Shown one piece after another: positions 1-12,219 of a stretch of 64,000 nt of DNA; the stretch's first letter is position 1; each line of letters opens with the position of its first letter. A model generated the notes under the pieces. The model saw nothing but the letters and a program-made list of their open reading frames with translations. It was not told where the DNA came from and searched no databases. The DNA comes from Trichobilharzia regenti. Taxonomy: Eukaryota; Platyhelminthes; Trematoda; Strigeidida; Schistosomatidae. Location of the stretch: NCBI GenBank assembly GCA_944472135.2, contig OX235265.1:59221112-59285111 (forward strand), given 5' to 3'. The position numbers and the translations under genes were made by a program.

Positions 1-1445
1 GAAATGAAATGTTTGTTAATTTGAAATCCTATTATCAGCTTACGCATAGAAGGGAAGTGTAAATAGAGGAAAAAATAAATGACGGATGTATTCTAGATGG
101 AAAATTACATATTACATTCCAAATTTTTTATTAGACAATTAGAATCATTGTGCTAGTTCATCTTAATAACCAGGTGTAACTGTGAATCAAATTCACCACT
201 TGCAAATTATTCAGCAATTTGCAATGTACACAGATCAACGGATGAAATTTCACGAGAGTTTCTTATGAAAACCTAACTAGTAAACACTACTGGTTGATAT
301 GAGTGGTATACAACTACTCATCTCAGTTAAACAGTAGCATGTAGTTTTTATACACATAGGTACAGCCATAAATGTCTTAGGCCTAAGATTCTAAAGATCT
401 TGCTTGATGTGGATGTCTTTTTAAGATTTTGCGTTCTCTGAGCCGTATATATTATTGCGAAGATGTCACTTTTCTCCTTAGTTGTACCACTGACGCTAGT
501 TTCAAAGTAAAGGGAGCTTTGTGTACTCCCCATAACTGAAGTCATCACCATATCTAATGATGTTGATTGTGACTAGTAGTCTCCGAAACTTTTCTGACAA
601 TTTTATTCACCTATGCTGGTATTGCATACTTTGTTAATTTAATAAGTGAGCTTTTATTTATGTGATTTATTATCTGTTGATTGGTAGATTTGATTTCTAT
701 CAGCTTGTTCGGCAATTGTGAACTGATCTGAGTACTAGGCTTCTCTCATGTGATTATTGTTTCCATTGTTACGAATGTCGACATTTTCATAGTTGCTCAT
801 AGAAGTTTACATGCATTGACATAAACGATACATCTCATGCCTTCTCACTGCTAATTTATGTTCATGGATAAAAAGATAAACGCAGCATCTACACTAGATT
901 TTATCTACTTTATCCGTTAGATCCTTTAGCTTTTTATATGACATTATTATATTATTGTTCCCTTTGGTTCCAAGTAAAACATAAGGCTTCAGCGCACATG
1001 TCCATTTCGCCCTGTTCTCTGCAGTCCTCTTCAGCTATCCCTACGAATTACCATAAGCCTTCATCTACTGCTCACATAATCCCTTTCATTTCATCATCGG
1101 ACCCGTGCCTAAATTGTTTTATCTACTCGAGGGCCTGGCTCAGCCAATAACCAATAGGTTCTTGGTTAGTTGATTCCCATATCTCCTGTAAGTGTTGGTG
1201 AACACTGAATAGTTCGCTTGTTCGAATTGGTCTCCATTTGGCAGGAGAAAAAAAGGCTGTTATCGCTTAATTGTGTATTGGTTGGCAGACGATTGGAGGA
1301 ATACGACCACAAGTATTGTTGTATATTATATTAACGTTTATATATAGAGTTTTAGCACTGATTAACCACTTTAAATCCGTTTCACTATCGCTTTTAGAAT
1401 AAATAATCGTGTCGCCCAACTGTTTTCCCTTGTTCTGTGTCGGCA
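1..1445. other. no recognisable gene
   Basis: AT-rich sequence with only short open frames. None shows a protein family I recognise or plausible exon borders joined to a neighbour. Probably intergenic or deep intronic. Confidence 0.5.
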
Positions 1446-1449
1446 CAGT

Positions 1450-2230
1450 GCATAGTGTTCTACGTATTGAGCTTAATTTTCTGAAGCCAGCAATGGGTCC
1501 AGGATCTCAGCGATCTGGATATTTGACAGCTCCTTAATGCTAATCTTTTCTGGTCTTCGAGATGAAGTGAAGGTGACTTTTCATAAGAGTCTGAAGTAGG
1601 CTTTTGAAAATGTCTTTTAGTGGAGCAAATGAAAAGTTTCTGATCCATATAGAATGACAGACTTAACACTGATATTCTGAATCCTAATTTTGTTCCTTAT
1701 GCTGAGGGCAGAAGATTTTCAAACTTATTTGAGAGTAATTCCAGAGAGATAATGAACTGAGAGTGACTAATACTTGCCTCGCCTTTCCGAATCTGCTTTT
1801 AGCATCTCCATCCGTTACGCCTGTAGTTGAAATGACAATTCCTAGATAACTGAAAGAAAGAACCTCTCACAAGTTTTTTCCATTGACAGTGATTCGAGCC
1901 TCTTAATATTGGTGGTTGATTATCTTTATCCCCTTTGTTTTCTCTATGTTAATTTTAAATGCTGTCTTTGCTGATACTCCTGCCAGTTAGTTGGTTGTCG
2001 CTTGTAAGTTTCCAAATTTATGTGATATTAGACATAAATCGTCTTCAAAATACAGATCTTCTTGAATCTTCTTATTAGTTTAATGTTTCCCTGTCTTCTC
2101 GCTCCCAACGGTCTAACGCATAATCCAGACCACCACTATCGGGAATATCGTGGGTTATAGAGGGCAGCCTTATCTTACTCCCGCATTCACTTGAAAGACT
2201 TCTCTGAGCTTTCCATTGTGAACCAGTTGA
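1450..2230 (-). mobile_element. RTE-type LINE reverse transcriptase relic
   Basis: Read on the minus strand, this holds the C-terminal half of an RTE-clade (SR2-like) reverse transcriptase, broken by stops and frame changes. Recognisable blocks, in order, are a degenerate catalytic box read as YFEDDLCLISHKF near 2030-2070, a KINIEKTKGIKIIN block near 1940, the SYLGIVISTTGVTDGDAKSR block near 1800-1850, GKARQVLVTL, and a SVKSVILYGSET-like block near 1650. The first Asp pair reads EDD, not ADD. The endonuclease half is absent, as in a 5'-truncated LINE. Family assignment rests on the order and wording of these blocks; no intact protein can be made. Confidence 0.8.
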
Positions 2231-2349
2231 CATGTGGCATTGCCACTTAGCTGCTAAATGAGCTTGATTGAGATTTTGGCCACTCCCTGATGTTAGAGCC
2301 TCACTCTCAGCCTTTTTTGTTTTCTCGGGCTTAAGACCGGCTTGAAAAC

Positions 2350-2376
2350 TATATACATATATATATATATATATAT
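2350..2376. repeat. TA dinucleotide microsatellite
   Basis: Alternating TA run directly 5' of the RTE relic on its coding strand. Confidence 0.9.
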
Positions 2377-2399
2377 CAAAAGATATGGCCATATTTTTG

Positions 2400-3265
2400 G
2401 AGAGGTTTCCGAGAGTAGTTCAGTGGTTTCATCAATATTCTTCGAATGCGGTCATATTTTCAGAGCCTAACTTTGTGTTGAAGAGTTAGAGTTAGATGAA
2501 CATTTTCTGATGAAGTCTCACGCTTACCGAATTCTTGTAAGATGGTATAAAGTATTCCTCTTTCATTATCCGAATACAAAACTCATTCAATGTGTCGTGG
2601 CTCTTCGGAATAAAAATCACATGGAACTTATATTTGATGTTACGTTGTTACTATTGTAATTGGGCGTTTGATTTATTTGGGTTGACTTCCTGTGTTCTTG
2701 GGTTTTTAATCTCCCTGGGCTTGTTCGGTTGAATAAGACATCCAAAAGTAGAAATCGCATCTAACTTCTTTTCACTGGCACATTCGATATCGTCGAAATG
2801 ATTGTTAGTTAAGTTTTAATTGCTTTCTGGATCATTATCGCGTATTATGGTGAATATATGGTACACATATTTTTACAAAATGCCATCTTAATTGTTATGG
2901 TTTTTTGTCTTTGTGTAATAGACCCAGCAATTGGTTATGATTTGCGAAACCTCAGTAGTCTTTTATTTATTTGTGTATACATTTGACTATTAAGGTGAAA
3001 GTTTATTGCAATAAATAAATTTATAACCTTCATCCAACTTGAACACAGTATGTGTTCGTAGAGAAGTTCTAAATTGTTCAGTTGCTCTTGCAGACATATA
3101 GGATAAATTAATCAGTCAATACAGCTTACAACCAAAAGGTTATATATCAAGTCAATAGGGTTATCAATACCGATATTAGTGGATATAATCGTAAAAGCCT
3201 TTCAAGGATTGCCATTCCCAATCCCTGCTTACTTCTCATATAATTCAATTTTAGATTTCCCCGTC
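2400..3265. other. no recognisable gene
   Basis: AT-rich and non-coding in appearance; no family or repeat recognised. Confidence 0.4.
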
Positions 3266-3269
3266 GAAT

Positions 3270-3342
3270 GATTGAACCGAAGTGCTCGGTCTCAGATGAC
3301 AAGTCCCAAATAGGACAAAATGCCCCACCCACCAATTAACTT
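3270..3342 (+). mobile_element. Sm-alpha-type SINE, 3' fragment
   Basis: Shares the core GACAAGTCCCAAATAGGAC and the CCACCAATT end with the fuller copy at 18239-18425 on the other strand. The block after the GTCC/GGAC stem reads AAAA instead of GAAA, and the pairing for stem I is lost, so the hammerhead core is dead here. Confidence 0.75.
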
Positions 3343-3344
3343 AT

Positions 3345-5285
3345 GTTTACTTCATTTATCAGAATTTCATAAAGCTTACTTCATTTTGAAGTTGACGACA
3401 GTGATGCTGTCTAGGAGCGGAACGATAGTTTACTCAATTATACAATTGAACTACGCAACTGAGAGAACAAAATGACACCAAAAATTGGTACACTAAATCA
3501 TCCAATCACTTTTGAAAACAGAAACATATTTTACAGCATGCATTTTGGAAAACGTGAAACTTACCATAATATTCATGACTATTAAAACCATTTCGCTGAC
3601 ATTTATTTTGATGCCTTCATAGGATAACCTCGACATAACTCTTAAACATATTGATGAATATCATAACACACTTACTTTATAAAGTACAAAGCCTGTCTAA
3701 GACAGCAGTCCGTTTAAGCATTTAAGAATATACACCGTGTCTATCTTCTAAACTGTCTATCTCATAATTGAGCCATATTTATTTTTAAATTGATTTGTCG
3801 CTAGTATACTTCCCTGTTATATCTGTTGCTATTGTCATTTTTATAATTTTAACCCTCATAACACTTTCTTCTGACCTAACGACGTCTTTCTCACGTCTGT
3901 TGCAAAATTAATAGGTCTTTTTTAAATGTTTTTTCCATATTTGATAAGTCCAAGTTTTGTAGCCTAATAATTCCAAACAAGTGAAGTAAATTAAAAGGTA
4001 GTTAGCTATTTCGCAAACTATACAGATGAAGATGAAAATTCACCTTAATTTCCCCCGTAAACCCAAAATATCTTGATAATATTATATGACCCGCAAGATA
4101 TCGTAATTAAAACCAAGAAAGAGAACATTTGTGGTATTAGGTAGATCAAATATTATTTTCAAAAAAGCGTAGTTTATTCCTGTTTAAAATTGTCTGTTTT
4201 ACAAACAAATAATTCTTTTCTTTATATTTATTCACCTGTCCGAAATTGGTTTCATCTGAATTTATTTGTCTAAGCTGATACTAATCAAGTATACCGCTGA
4301 AAACTCCAACGAACAAAACTACCACCCGGCAGTTACATTACTTCAACCTGACTAGTAAGCATCACTCTATGATTTGAATGGTTTTCAATTATTTCAATCT
4401 GTTAGTGACAGGTTACATCGATGTGACCATTAAAACCAACCAGAGGATTGGGAGCAACACTAACATTAATGCACATAACGGAAACTACTGCTATTGTTAA
4501 TTACAACGTCAACTACAACAATATTGCTGACACATAGAAAAAAAGGTAAACTGTAGACAGAATTGTTTTAACTGACTCAAACAATAGCCAAAACACCTGA
4601 CAGGGATGCTACAAGTAATGATTTTAAATAACATTGACAAATACTAAGTTCATTAAGTTATCAGCCGATGATATGCCTTTCACAAATACAAAATAAATTA
4701 TAAGTCTGTGCTAACTTCAGAATATAGTTATTTTAAAGTTCTGAGCAAAGGTTAGGCAAAAGTAGAAATGTTTAACAAAAATTAACTAGGTTGTACTCAT
4801 TGTCATGTACCAGTTAACTTCACTTCACTAAGTTTCTGACTACCGAGGGAATGTCACTCACATAAAAAGTCTAAAAATTTGAGTCATTTTATCACAAGTT
4901 TGGGGGACAAATAAAGTGATATCTTATCTAAATCTAACGACTCTGTGACTACTATTTATTGCTTGTTTTTTAACTTTAGGAAACTACAACACATTTTAAA
5001 GTGAAAAACAGTATCGAAAACTTAAACAAAGTGTTCTTTCAATTTTCTTGATTACTTAGTAATTCATTTAATAAGTTTTAAACTTTTTTAATTTAACAGG
5101 GAAGAAATTATGGGAAAAATAATCTCTATAATGTAAGGCATAATAATTTTCTTAACAACTCAAACAATACGGATTTCACTCACTCACTTACTAGATTAAA
5201 ATCCATTTATTCATTAACATTTTCACATGAAGCTTAAACAATCATAATTTTCCAGTATCGGTTTGTAGGCACTTTGTTTCATTGG
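3345..5285. other. no recognisable gene
   Basis: About 1.9 kb of AT-rich sequence without a convincing coding segment, tRNA-like box or repeat matched elsewhere in the window. Confidence 0.4.
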
Positions 5286-5289
5286 CCGG

Positions 5290-5615
5290 GAGATTTCATC
5301 ATGAGCTGACATCAGTTACAGAACCATTGGAAAACAAGCTTTCGAATAATAGACAGCTGTTTCCCCCATTCTAGTTTGGGAATCTTCAGCAGAACGCATC
5401 CACTCCCATGATTCAGAACCCAGGATCTTCCGTTAACAAGGCAAACTCGCAGACCATTAAGTCACTGAGACCCAATCCAGTGGCCAGCACATGAATTCTA
5501 ACTTCTCCCAATTCTCAACATAGCGGGACCACTTAGCAATGTCTTCTTCGATGAGTAACTGTCCACAACTTCGACCTGCTGTAATCTACTTGTCATGGCT
5601 TCCCACCAGAACCCC
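5290..5615 (-). mobile_element. SINE family A (tRNA-like, hammerhead-derived), minus copy
   Basis: Minus-strand copy of the commonest SINE here. In sense order it has a unique head (about 5510-5615), a tRNA-like part with A and B boxes (about 5420-5490), a hammerhead-like segment around the CCCAAACTAG-type loop (about 5370-5400), and the tail GATGAAATC at the left edge. It lies back to back with a plus copy at 5660-5850, forming an inverted pair. The same head and pairing recur at 51691-52168. Confidence 0.8.
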
Positions 5616-5659
5616 AGGTTAACTGTCTGAATGGGGCCAGTCGATAGTGAGTATCACAT

Positions 5660-5850
5660 TGGGTCAGTGGATTGGATCCTAGTGGTTAAATGGTCTACGA
5701 GCTCGTCTTGTTACCGGAAGGTCCTAGATTCGACCCCTGGTGGTGGGTGCGTACCGATGAAGAGTCCTAAACTGGAACGAAGCAGCTGTCCAGTACTCCC
5801 ACGTTTGCTAATAGTCCTCCAATCGATGTTACCTCATGATGAAATCCTCA
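5660..5850 (+). mobile_element. SINE family A, plus copy
   Basis: The A-box-like TAGTGGTTAAATGG and B-box-like GATTCGACCCC mark the tRNA-derived head. A hammerhead-like block follows (CCGATGA, then GTCC-loop-GGAAC, GAAGC, GTC), and the tail ends CATGATGAAATCCTC. It is the right arm of an inverted SINE pair. The CTGATGA box has one change relative to the hammerhead core. Confidence 0.8.
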
Positions 5851-5874
5851 AAATAATCATAATCATTTAAAAGT

Positions 5875-8715
5875 TATTTAAGATTGATAAAAATCCACTA
5901 TATTAGCGTTAAAGTGGATAAAACATGCCTCCAGAACTCCTCTAGTAGTCGATTCCATTCTAAAAGCTGGTAATATAAACACAGAGTGAGCGTTTTGGAT
6001 CTGCAAATTAATCAACATGAAGTTCTTGATGATGACGATATTCATATATGCACTCATTTAATACTCAGCATTTTCAAATTTGAACTGTCTAACGTCAATA
6101 TTTTCATATCTTTTTTAAGTATTATTTTGTGTTCTGTTGGAAAACAAAGAAAGTTCTAGAATTGGTTTTATTGTAAGTGTTTAACTTTTGTTACCACTGA
6201 ATTAAAACTTTTGTGGTAATTTTTTGACTCACTCAAGAAAAGTTTTTTCTGGTTTCTTCAAAGTTTTAAGTATCTAAATCGAAATGATCGTAATTATTGG
6301 CAAACAGGCTACTAACGCAAATGTCTTGATGATTTTCTTGATGTCACCCTGGACATCTTGGATAGGTACAGGAGTCTAGAATGCATCAACAAAGTATTCG
6401 TTTTGTTAACTAATGTGCTGACATTTCAGTAAACGCAAATAGAGGTGAACATAAAAGTTTCAAGAAATAACATATGATAACCATAGCACTATAGGTGGCC
6501 TAATTGTCTCAACAGCCTAACACACAACACTTTAGCATTTGAAAAAATGGGTGTTTGTTTCAACTGCTAGTGGTAATACCGCCATTCGTTAACATTCAGG
6601 CAAATCTAGTTAACTAGTCTGAAACAGGAAAAAACGGATGTTAGTCACAGTAGTTTATGACTTGTAAAGAGGCGCGGGAAATTTTTTCCCTTTTTATAAT
6701 TGGAACATTTTCCACTTATGACAGCCTTCACATTGAAATAATGCCGCATTCAGGATATACGCACTTTTTGTGACTAGCTGAGAAATCAGTAGATACCTAT
6801 ATAATTTTTCTAAAAATACATACTGTAGCAAAGGATATTAGCGCGTGTGTCATGGTCAAAGATCCGTGTAAGCAGAAATGTGTAACATGTACAACCTTTG
6901 AAATAATTCACTGATGCATGACTAGAAAATATGCGGTACTACTGTGTAACATGTTGTCGCTGATTATGAAGTTATTCAACACTTCGATCCACATTTTTGA
7001 GCTCTCAATTTATCTGTCAATGTCATTATCAGTTATGAATTGATACATAACAGTTTGAAGCATATTTCTTCTGATCAAGTTTTACAAAGTTTCTTTAAAA
7101 AAAACGTAAGGAAACCCTGTTCTTGTCTTTTTTTTCTCTTTCCTTTTTACATATTGATCGATTCTCAAATTTATTTTCAAAGATTAATCACATTAAGTGG
7201 AGCTGCATAAAACTGAGGCAGTGAGTGTAAGTGTAATGTGATGGCTTACAAACACACTAATCATTACTTATAAGTAACTAATTGTTTAGTGAAAAAAAAT
7301 ATGTTTAAGACTAAATCATTTGACAACCAGATAATTTTTCACCAACTACCTACAAAACAAAATGACAATAGTAATTGGATAACAGCCAATGGGAAGTGAG
7401 TGTTTCGTGACTACGCAGAGGTTAATTATGCAAGAGTTTATAATCTATTCAAGTGAATATATTAGGATCTCACTATTATCATTATCATTATCCGAAGAGT
7501 GAACCCATACGTAGGTGAACTATACACAGTAACATTTGCATATTTACACAGAACACCAGAGTCTTCTTTTAGTTAACCCACCAATTAAGTGATCATTTAT
7601 TTGTTTGACAAAACTATTTGTTATTTCTTTTTAAATCAGTCCACTAGGGATGATTGTGAAATCAGAATGTATGTTGTTTAGTATTTTCAGAAGGCTAGCC
7701 ACTTAAAGATCTTTACTGTCTCCGAATGAATTAGGAAAAGTCCATCTAATCGTTTCAGTAATTAACACCTTTATAACATGAAATGCTAGGATATCCATCG
7801 AAGAAGTAATAAGACCTCAAGTAGCTTAACAGATAGACAGAGCGATGCATAAGTACAATCAAAATTATAAGTGATATTTTGGTATATAAAATAAGATACC
7901 ATCAAAAATAGCATATTTAGAGAGTGAAAAAACTTTGTAGTCTAATTACACCTTTGATGGATAAACCATGATTTATTCGCAGTCCGGGAATCAGTTTTCC
8001 TGAAATAAAAGAACTGTGAATTACTGTGCAATTGTAGTTAAAAATTCTTAAAAAAACAGTACAAACCCATGACCAAATCAACAACTATTAATTCCTAAGA
8101 CAATATTAAACCCACCTAATTAACTATGATCAATAGTGACTTGCATAGTGATAATATTCTCTGGTTTCATTTGGAAATATTTATCTCAACATTTCAATCA
8201 GTCGACAGGAAGAACAGCAACTCATCCATAATATTAGAAAACGTCGACGCTACAGCACTATTTACAGAAGCTAGAAATAATACACCACTGAACTGCCACA
8301 GCAAAGTTTGACGTCAACATCCATGTCTCATAAAGTGATGGTACTAGGTTTGATCTTCAGCAGAATAAGGCAATGAACTGTTCTGATGAAAGCTAAGTGG
8401 TAGTCTATTTGAAGTTCAATCAATCCTATCTGGTTTTAAATTATCCAATAACCGGCAACAGATCGCTATGAAACTATGTTGAAATAATTCTAATTCCTAT
8501 AAACACAACATTTGAACAGCGACAGCAAGTTGAGATAATTTAGTGACCATTTAATTAGGATCTTCGTGTTCAGTAGAACATGCTTTGTTTTGTTTACGTT
8601 CACACTCCTGTATGCTTCTTTTATACAAACTCTGATCAAAATTTGACAGAACAGTTCCACTGAAATCGGGCATCAAGTGGAGAGTGGACAAATGTAAGAA
8701 TTATATTTGTATAAA
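5875..8715. other. no recognisable gene
   Basis: Long AT-rich stretch. Open frames are short and show no family motif. Nothing else recognised. Confidence 0.4.
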
Positions 8716-8720
8716 TCTTA

Positions 8721-8874
8721 GCGAAACTGAAATAATTCCAACGTTTAGTTCGGTGAGGTGGTTCAAACCACTTCAAGGAAATAATACTTTGTTATTTGGA
8801 TTTTGACTGTTTCCCTGTAGAAGTTTGCAGCAGTTTCCCTAATGAAACCTTGGAATTATTCATTTCAGTTTCTC
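8721..8874. repeat. imperfect inverted repeat
   Basis: The arm at 8721-8746 (GAAACTGAAATAATTCCAAC) is repeated in reverse complement at 8844-8874 with a short insertion, around a loop of roughly 100 bases. No coding content. It could be a small fold-back element. Confidence 0.55.
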
Positions 8875-8887
8875 TGGGGTTTATAGA

Positions 8888-8943
8888 TATATAGATATAG
8901 ATATATAAGATATATATATATATATATATTATAGATATATAAG
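8888..8943. repeat. TATAGA/TA microsatellite
   Basis: Run of ATAGATATA and TA units directly after the inverted repeat. Confidence 0.85.
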
Positions 8944-9356
8944 TTTCCCATTACCAGTTCGTATACTTAAAGGACTTAAAAGTTAAAGGGTATCACTCAG
9001 TAATCTATTCACTGATTATATATAGGCCTGATATAGTTGAACAATGACAAAAGAAAGAACAACGTTGATGATAAGCTTATCAATAATACTGGACAGTTAC
9101 TCAGATTTCGGGAAAATGACTTTACAGGAAGAATAAATTTAGACGGAAATATTCATGCTACTCATAACTTTTTATCTATTGTGCTAACCTCCTAATATGT
9201 GGGTTTGAATAGATCAGTAAATTAAAACTGAGTAATCAGAATAATACGTGCTCAACAACAAAGTGCAATAGTCTTACACAAGTACTTCTCCTGACTGCGG
9301 TTGACACTGAAATCCAAGACAAGTATTTAGTTTAATCTGAGATTCGTTAGCTGAAT

Positions 9357-9460
9357 GTATACGCACCCTGAATAACGGGGACTGCCCCCAGTGGAACTCG
9401 AACCCAGAAGTCCTCGTTTCAGTTGTCAGGATTTTAGTCAGTAGGCTACTGGACCATAAG
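9357..9460 (-). mobile_element. tRNA-like SINE fragment
   Basis: On the minus strand it carries a B-box-like GGGTTCGAGTTCC and, upstream, a GGTCCAGTAGCC A-box-like block spaced as in a tRNA. The cloverleaf is degenerate, and no anticodon arm is preserved well enough to call a tRNA gene. Confidence 0.5.
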
Positions 9461-9499
9461 AACCAATTCTTGTTTAACGAGTATTCGTTCTTCTTCATT

Positions 9500-10440
9500 C
9501 GAATTATTATTTTTGAATTTTCTGTTTATTAATCTTATTGTAGATAAAGCTTTGAGGTCTAAAACTATGGCTGCTACATTAAAATCTCATTGAGAACAAT
9601 ATCACTCATTAAAGGTCAGGTAAATTTAGCTGTCAACTGCCAAATATGAATAAACTCACCGCCTAGGTTTCACTGAGGGCCATCATCAGCTTAATAATGC
9701 ATGGTTTATCTTAGGGCACACCAGAAGCATACGTCATGGGAGCCAGAATTTCATCTCAGTTCAGTAAAATCAGTTGACTTAAAAATTAAACGAAACATAA
9801 TTCCAGCTTAGGTAATCACTGTTAATGATCTACTTTTAAAAAGCAGCAATACTATAAACTTGCGCAATGCTTAATTAACCCCTGTAAAAATAATTAAAGT
9901 TAAGTAAATTAGATATTCTTTATACGTAGACTGTTTTAAAAATGATGATATCACCAATTGGCAATGTATTACGCATACAGACAGCCTTAATGCAACACCG
10001 GCTTTTCACTTAAAAAGGAGAAAGAAGCAGACGCGCCTTACTTTATTCCAAGTAATTACATAAGGAAAAATTGATTTCACTGGTAACCCCAGCCATTTTG
10101 TCTTGATGTTACTCAAATGACATTTGTTATCCATTTCTTTCATCAAAATAAAAATCAACATTTTTCGTTCTATGAGAACAATAGTTTTTCTATTTTTATA
10201 TGACTTCCGGGATTAAGGAAGCGGTTGGAGTATTTTACCTCATTCGCATTCATCTAATATAAAACAAATATTTATCTAGCAGAGGCGAAAGTTGAGAATG
10301 TAGTCCTACCAAGTGGATTGCGTAATGCACAGTTTTGGAAAAATGAAGAGTAATAAGGGATTAGCAAATATTCAAGTTGATTACATAACAGTTAATTAAA
10401 GAAAAATAAAATTAATGGGACAATAATAACTAGTAATTAA
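9500..10440. other. no recognisable gene
   Basis: AT-rich. It holds one CTGATGATGGCC-type motif (minus strand near 9680) but no supported ribozyme or gene. Confidence 0.4.
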
Positions 10441-10449
10441 AGATGAAGT

Positions 10450-11323
10450 AGTCAAAAAAATAATGAAAAAATTTGGAGAATTATAATTTTTAAAAGGTTT
10501 GAGGGGGAGGAGAAATAGTCCGGTTTAAACATCCATGTAACAGCGGCCAAGGTAAAGAAGGTGGCTGTAGGAATTTCTTCTGAGCACAAAGGTTTGGTTT
10601 CTTCATGTGGATTCTTATAGCCTCGTCTGTAACGGAACTCATACAGCAAAACTGAGATTAGTATGAATGTGGTAAATAACTTTAAATGCTGTATTAACAT
10701 CAACTTTATGCTCGCTGTCTACAAGGTGTGTTTAAAAAACACAGCTAAGAAGAGATCTCGTTTGTCTCTTGCTTAACCATGCTAGCTGACATTCGGAAAT
10801 AAGATTATGAACCAGCCTAATTTTACGCCTACTGCAGTTGGTTCCGCAGCTGCAGTCAAACTCGTAGATACACATAGAGGAAGCAAAATTAGTTAGTGTG
10901 GCCTTATCGCTTGGATGAAAAATAGGAGTGGTAGGGAGGAGGCAACAGCAGTTTTATGAACAGTGGTTATTTTGAAACTGTTGCTCTACTGGCTTATTTG
11001 GGAGCGAAATTCATATTTTTCTCAATAAAACTATTTAGACAACCACTTAAACTACGTAATTCTCCAATTATCGTAAGCTCCACATTGAGGCAATTGTCTG
11101 GATAGATTATCTTAGCTCTATGGACCAGACATTTTACCAAGTTGCGTTTATATTTCAAAGGTGCGAAACTCAAAAACTGAGTGTGTTGATTTGTTGTTAT
11201 ATGTTTCCTACACACCCCTTCTTGGTGTAGTGTCTTCTTTCCTGGTTCAGTGAGTTTGCTCTCCAAGTGTATATATGGGGGATTTTTCTGCAGTGAAATC
11301 TGTGGAGCACCAGTTTGCGTCAA
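10450..11323 (-). mobile_element. Penelope-like element relic (RT C-terminus and GIY-YIG endonuclease)
   Basis: Minus-strand relic of a PLE. The left-to-right protein order starts with an RT thumb segment (FAPLKYKRNLVKCLVHRAK near 11170-11100), as seen in PLE polyproteins. It is followed by a Cys-rich YEFDCSCG block near 10860, AWLSKRQTRS near 10770, and the endonuclease C-terminus (AFKVIYHIHTNLSF, then KPLCSEE) near 10690-10570. Stops and frame changes separate the blocks, so it is a dead fragment. Its wording resembles the PLE in MSH4 intron 5 more than the one at 28-30 kb. Confidence 0.8.
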
Positions 11324-11329
11324 AGGTGC

Positions 11330-12055
11330 TCAGTGAGTACCTGAAGTAGTGAGCATGACTCAGTGAACTTCTTTAGACTTCATTCTCGAGTGCATTGAAC
11401 CAAACCGGTATCCCGAGTCCTGTTGGAAATCTTTACGCCGTAGTAGAGTTCGACAGAATGATAAAACACTCAAACGCCACTCACTGAATCAGACTGACCC
11501 ACTAATTACCTAATTTTGCTTCCTCCTTACTTACTCAATCAACTCGAACACTCGCTTACTCCTTAACTACTCTTCATTTCTTCCAAAATGTGTTCTTACG
11601 CATTAAGATTCATGATATCTACCTTTGAAAATCTTATACAATATTTTATAAATAAATACCTAATATTTTGTCTTTGTGTAAATTCAGAAGATATTTGACT
11701 GATTTTGAGCCTCTGAGATAAATACCATATACTGAACCATGTATGTCTGTTGTCTATCTCTTTCTCGAGTTATGTGTTACAGTATCTTCAGTGATACTGA
11801 GGTAAGGTAAAGAGCGTAAATCAGTTGGTGAGTTTGTGAACCTGAGGTAACACAAACATCTATGGAGTATGTTACACATGTCCAGCTATCCCTGATGTAC
11901 ATATAATTTACTAAACAGTTTAAAATGGCCGGACCAAAATATAACATAAATCCATGAAGTCATGTAGACAGTTAAAAGCTACCTTACTTAGCCACTGAAA
12001 GTACTATGTGTCAGCTTATTGAATGCAATCGACAAGAAGCCTTAAAGCTAGGTTT
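11330..12055. other. no recognisable gene
   Basis: No coding segment or known repeat recognised. The 11340-11580 part is less AT-rich than its surroundings and may be a repeat I cannot place. Confidence 0.4.
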
Positions 12056-12064
12056 CATGTTTGC

Positions 12065-12175
12065 TAGCACTCACCAGTCAGCAAGACATACCCACAAACT
12101 TGAAGGAACTCATGTCCCCCCTGAAATTCGAACCCATGTCACACACTGCTGCACTAAGAGATATTACAAATGAGC
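12065..12175 (-). mobile_element. tRNA-like SINE fragment
   Basis: A B-box-like GGGTTCGAATTTC on the minus strand near 12125-12140, with a weak upstream A-box region. Only the tRNA-like part is visible. Confidence 0.4.
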
Positions 12176-12219
12176 AATTCCGGATCGCAGTTGACCTCTT
12201 ATGGGACTGAAATGGCTAC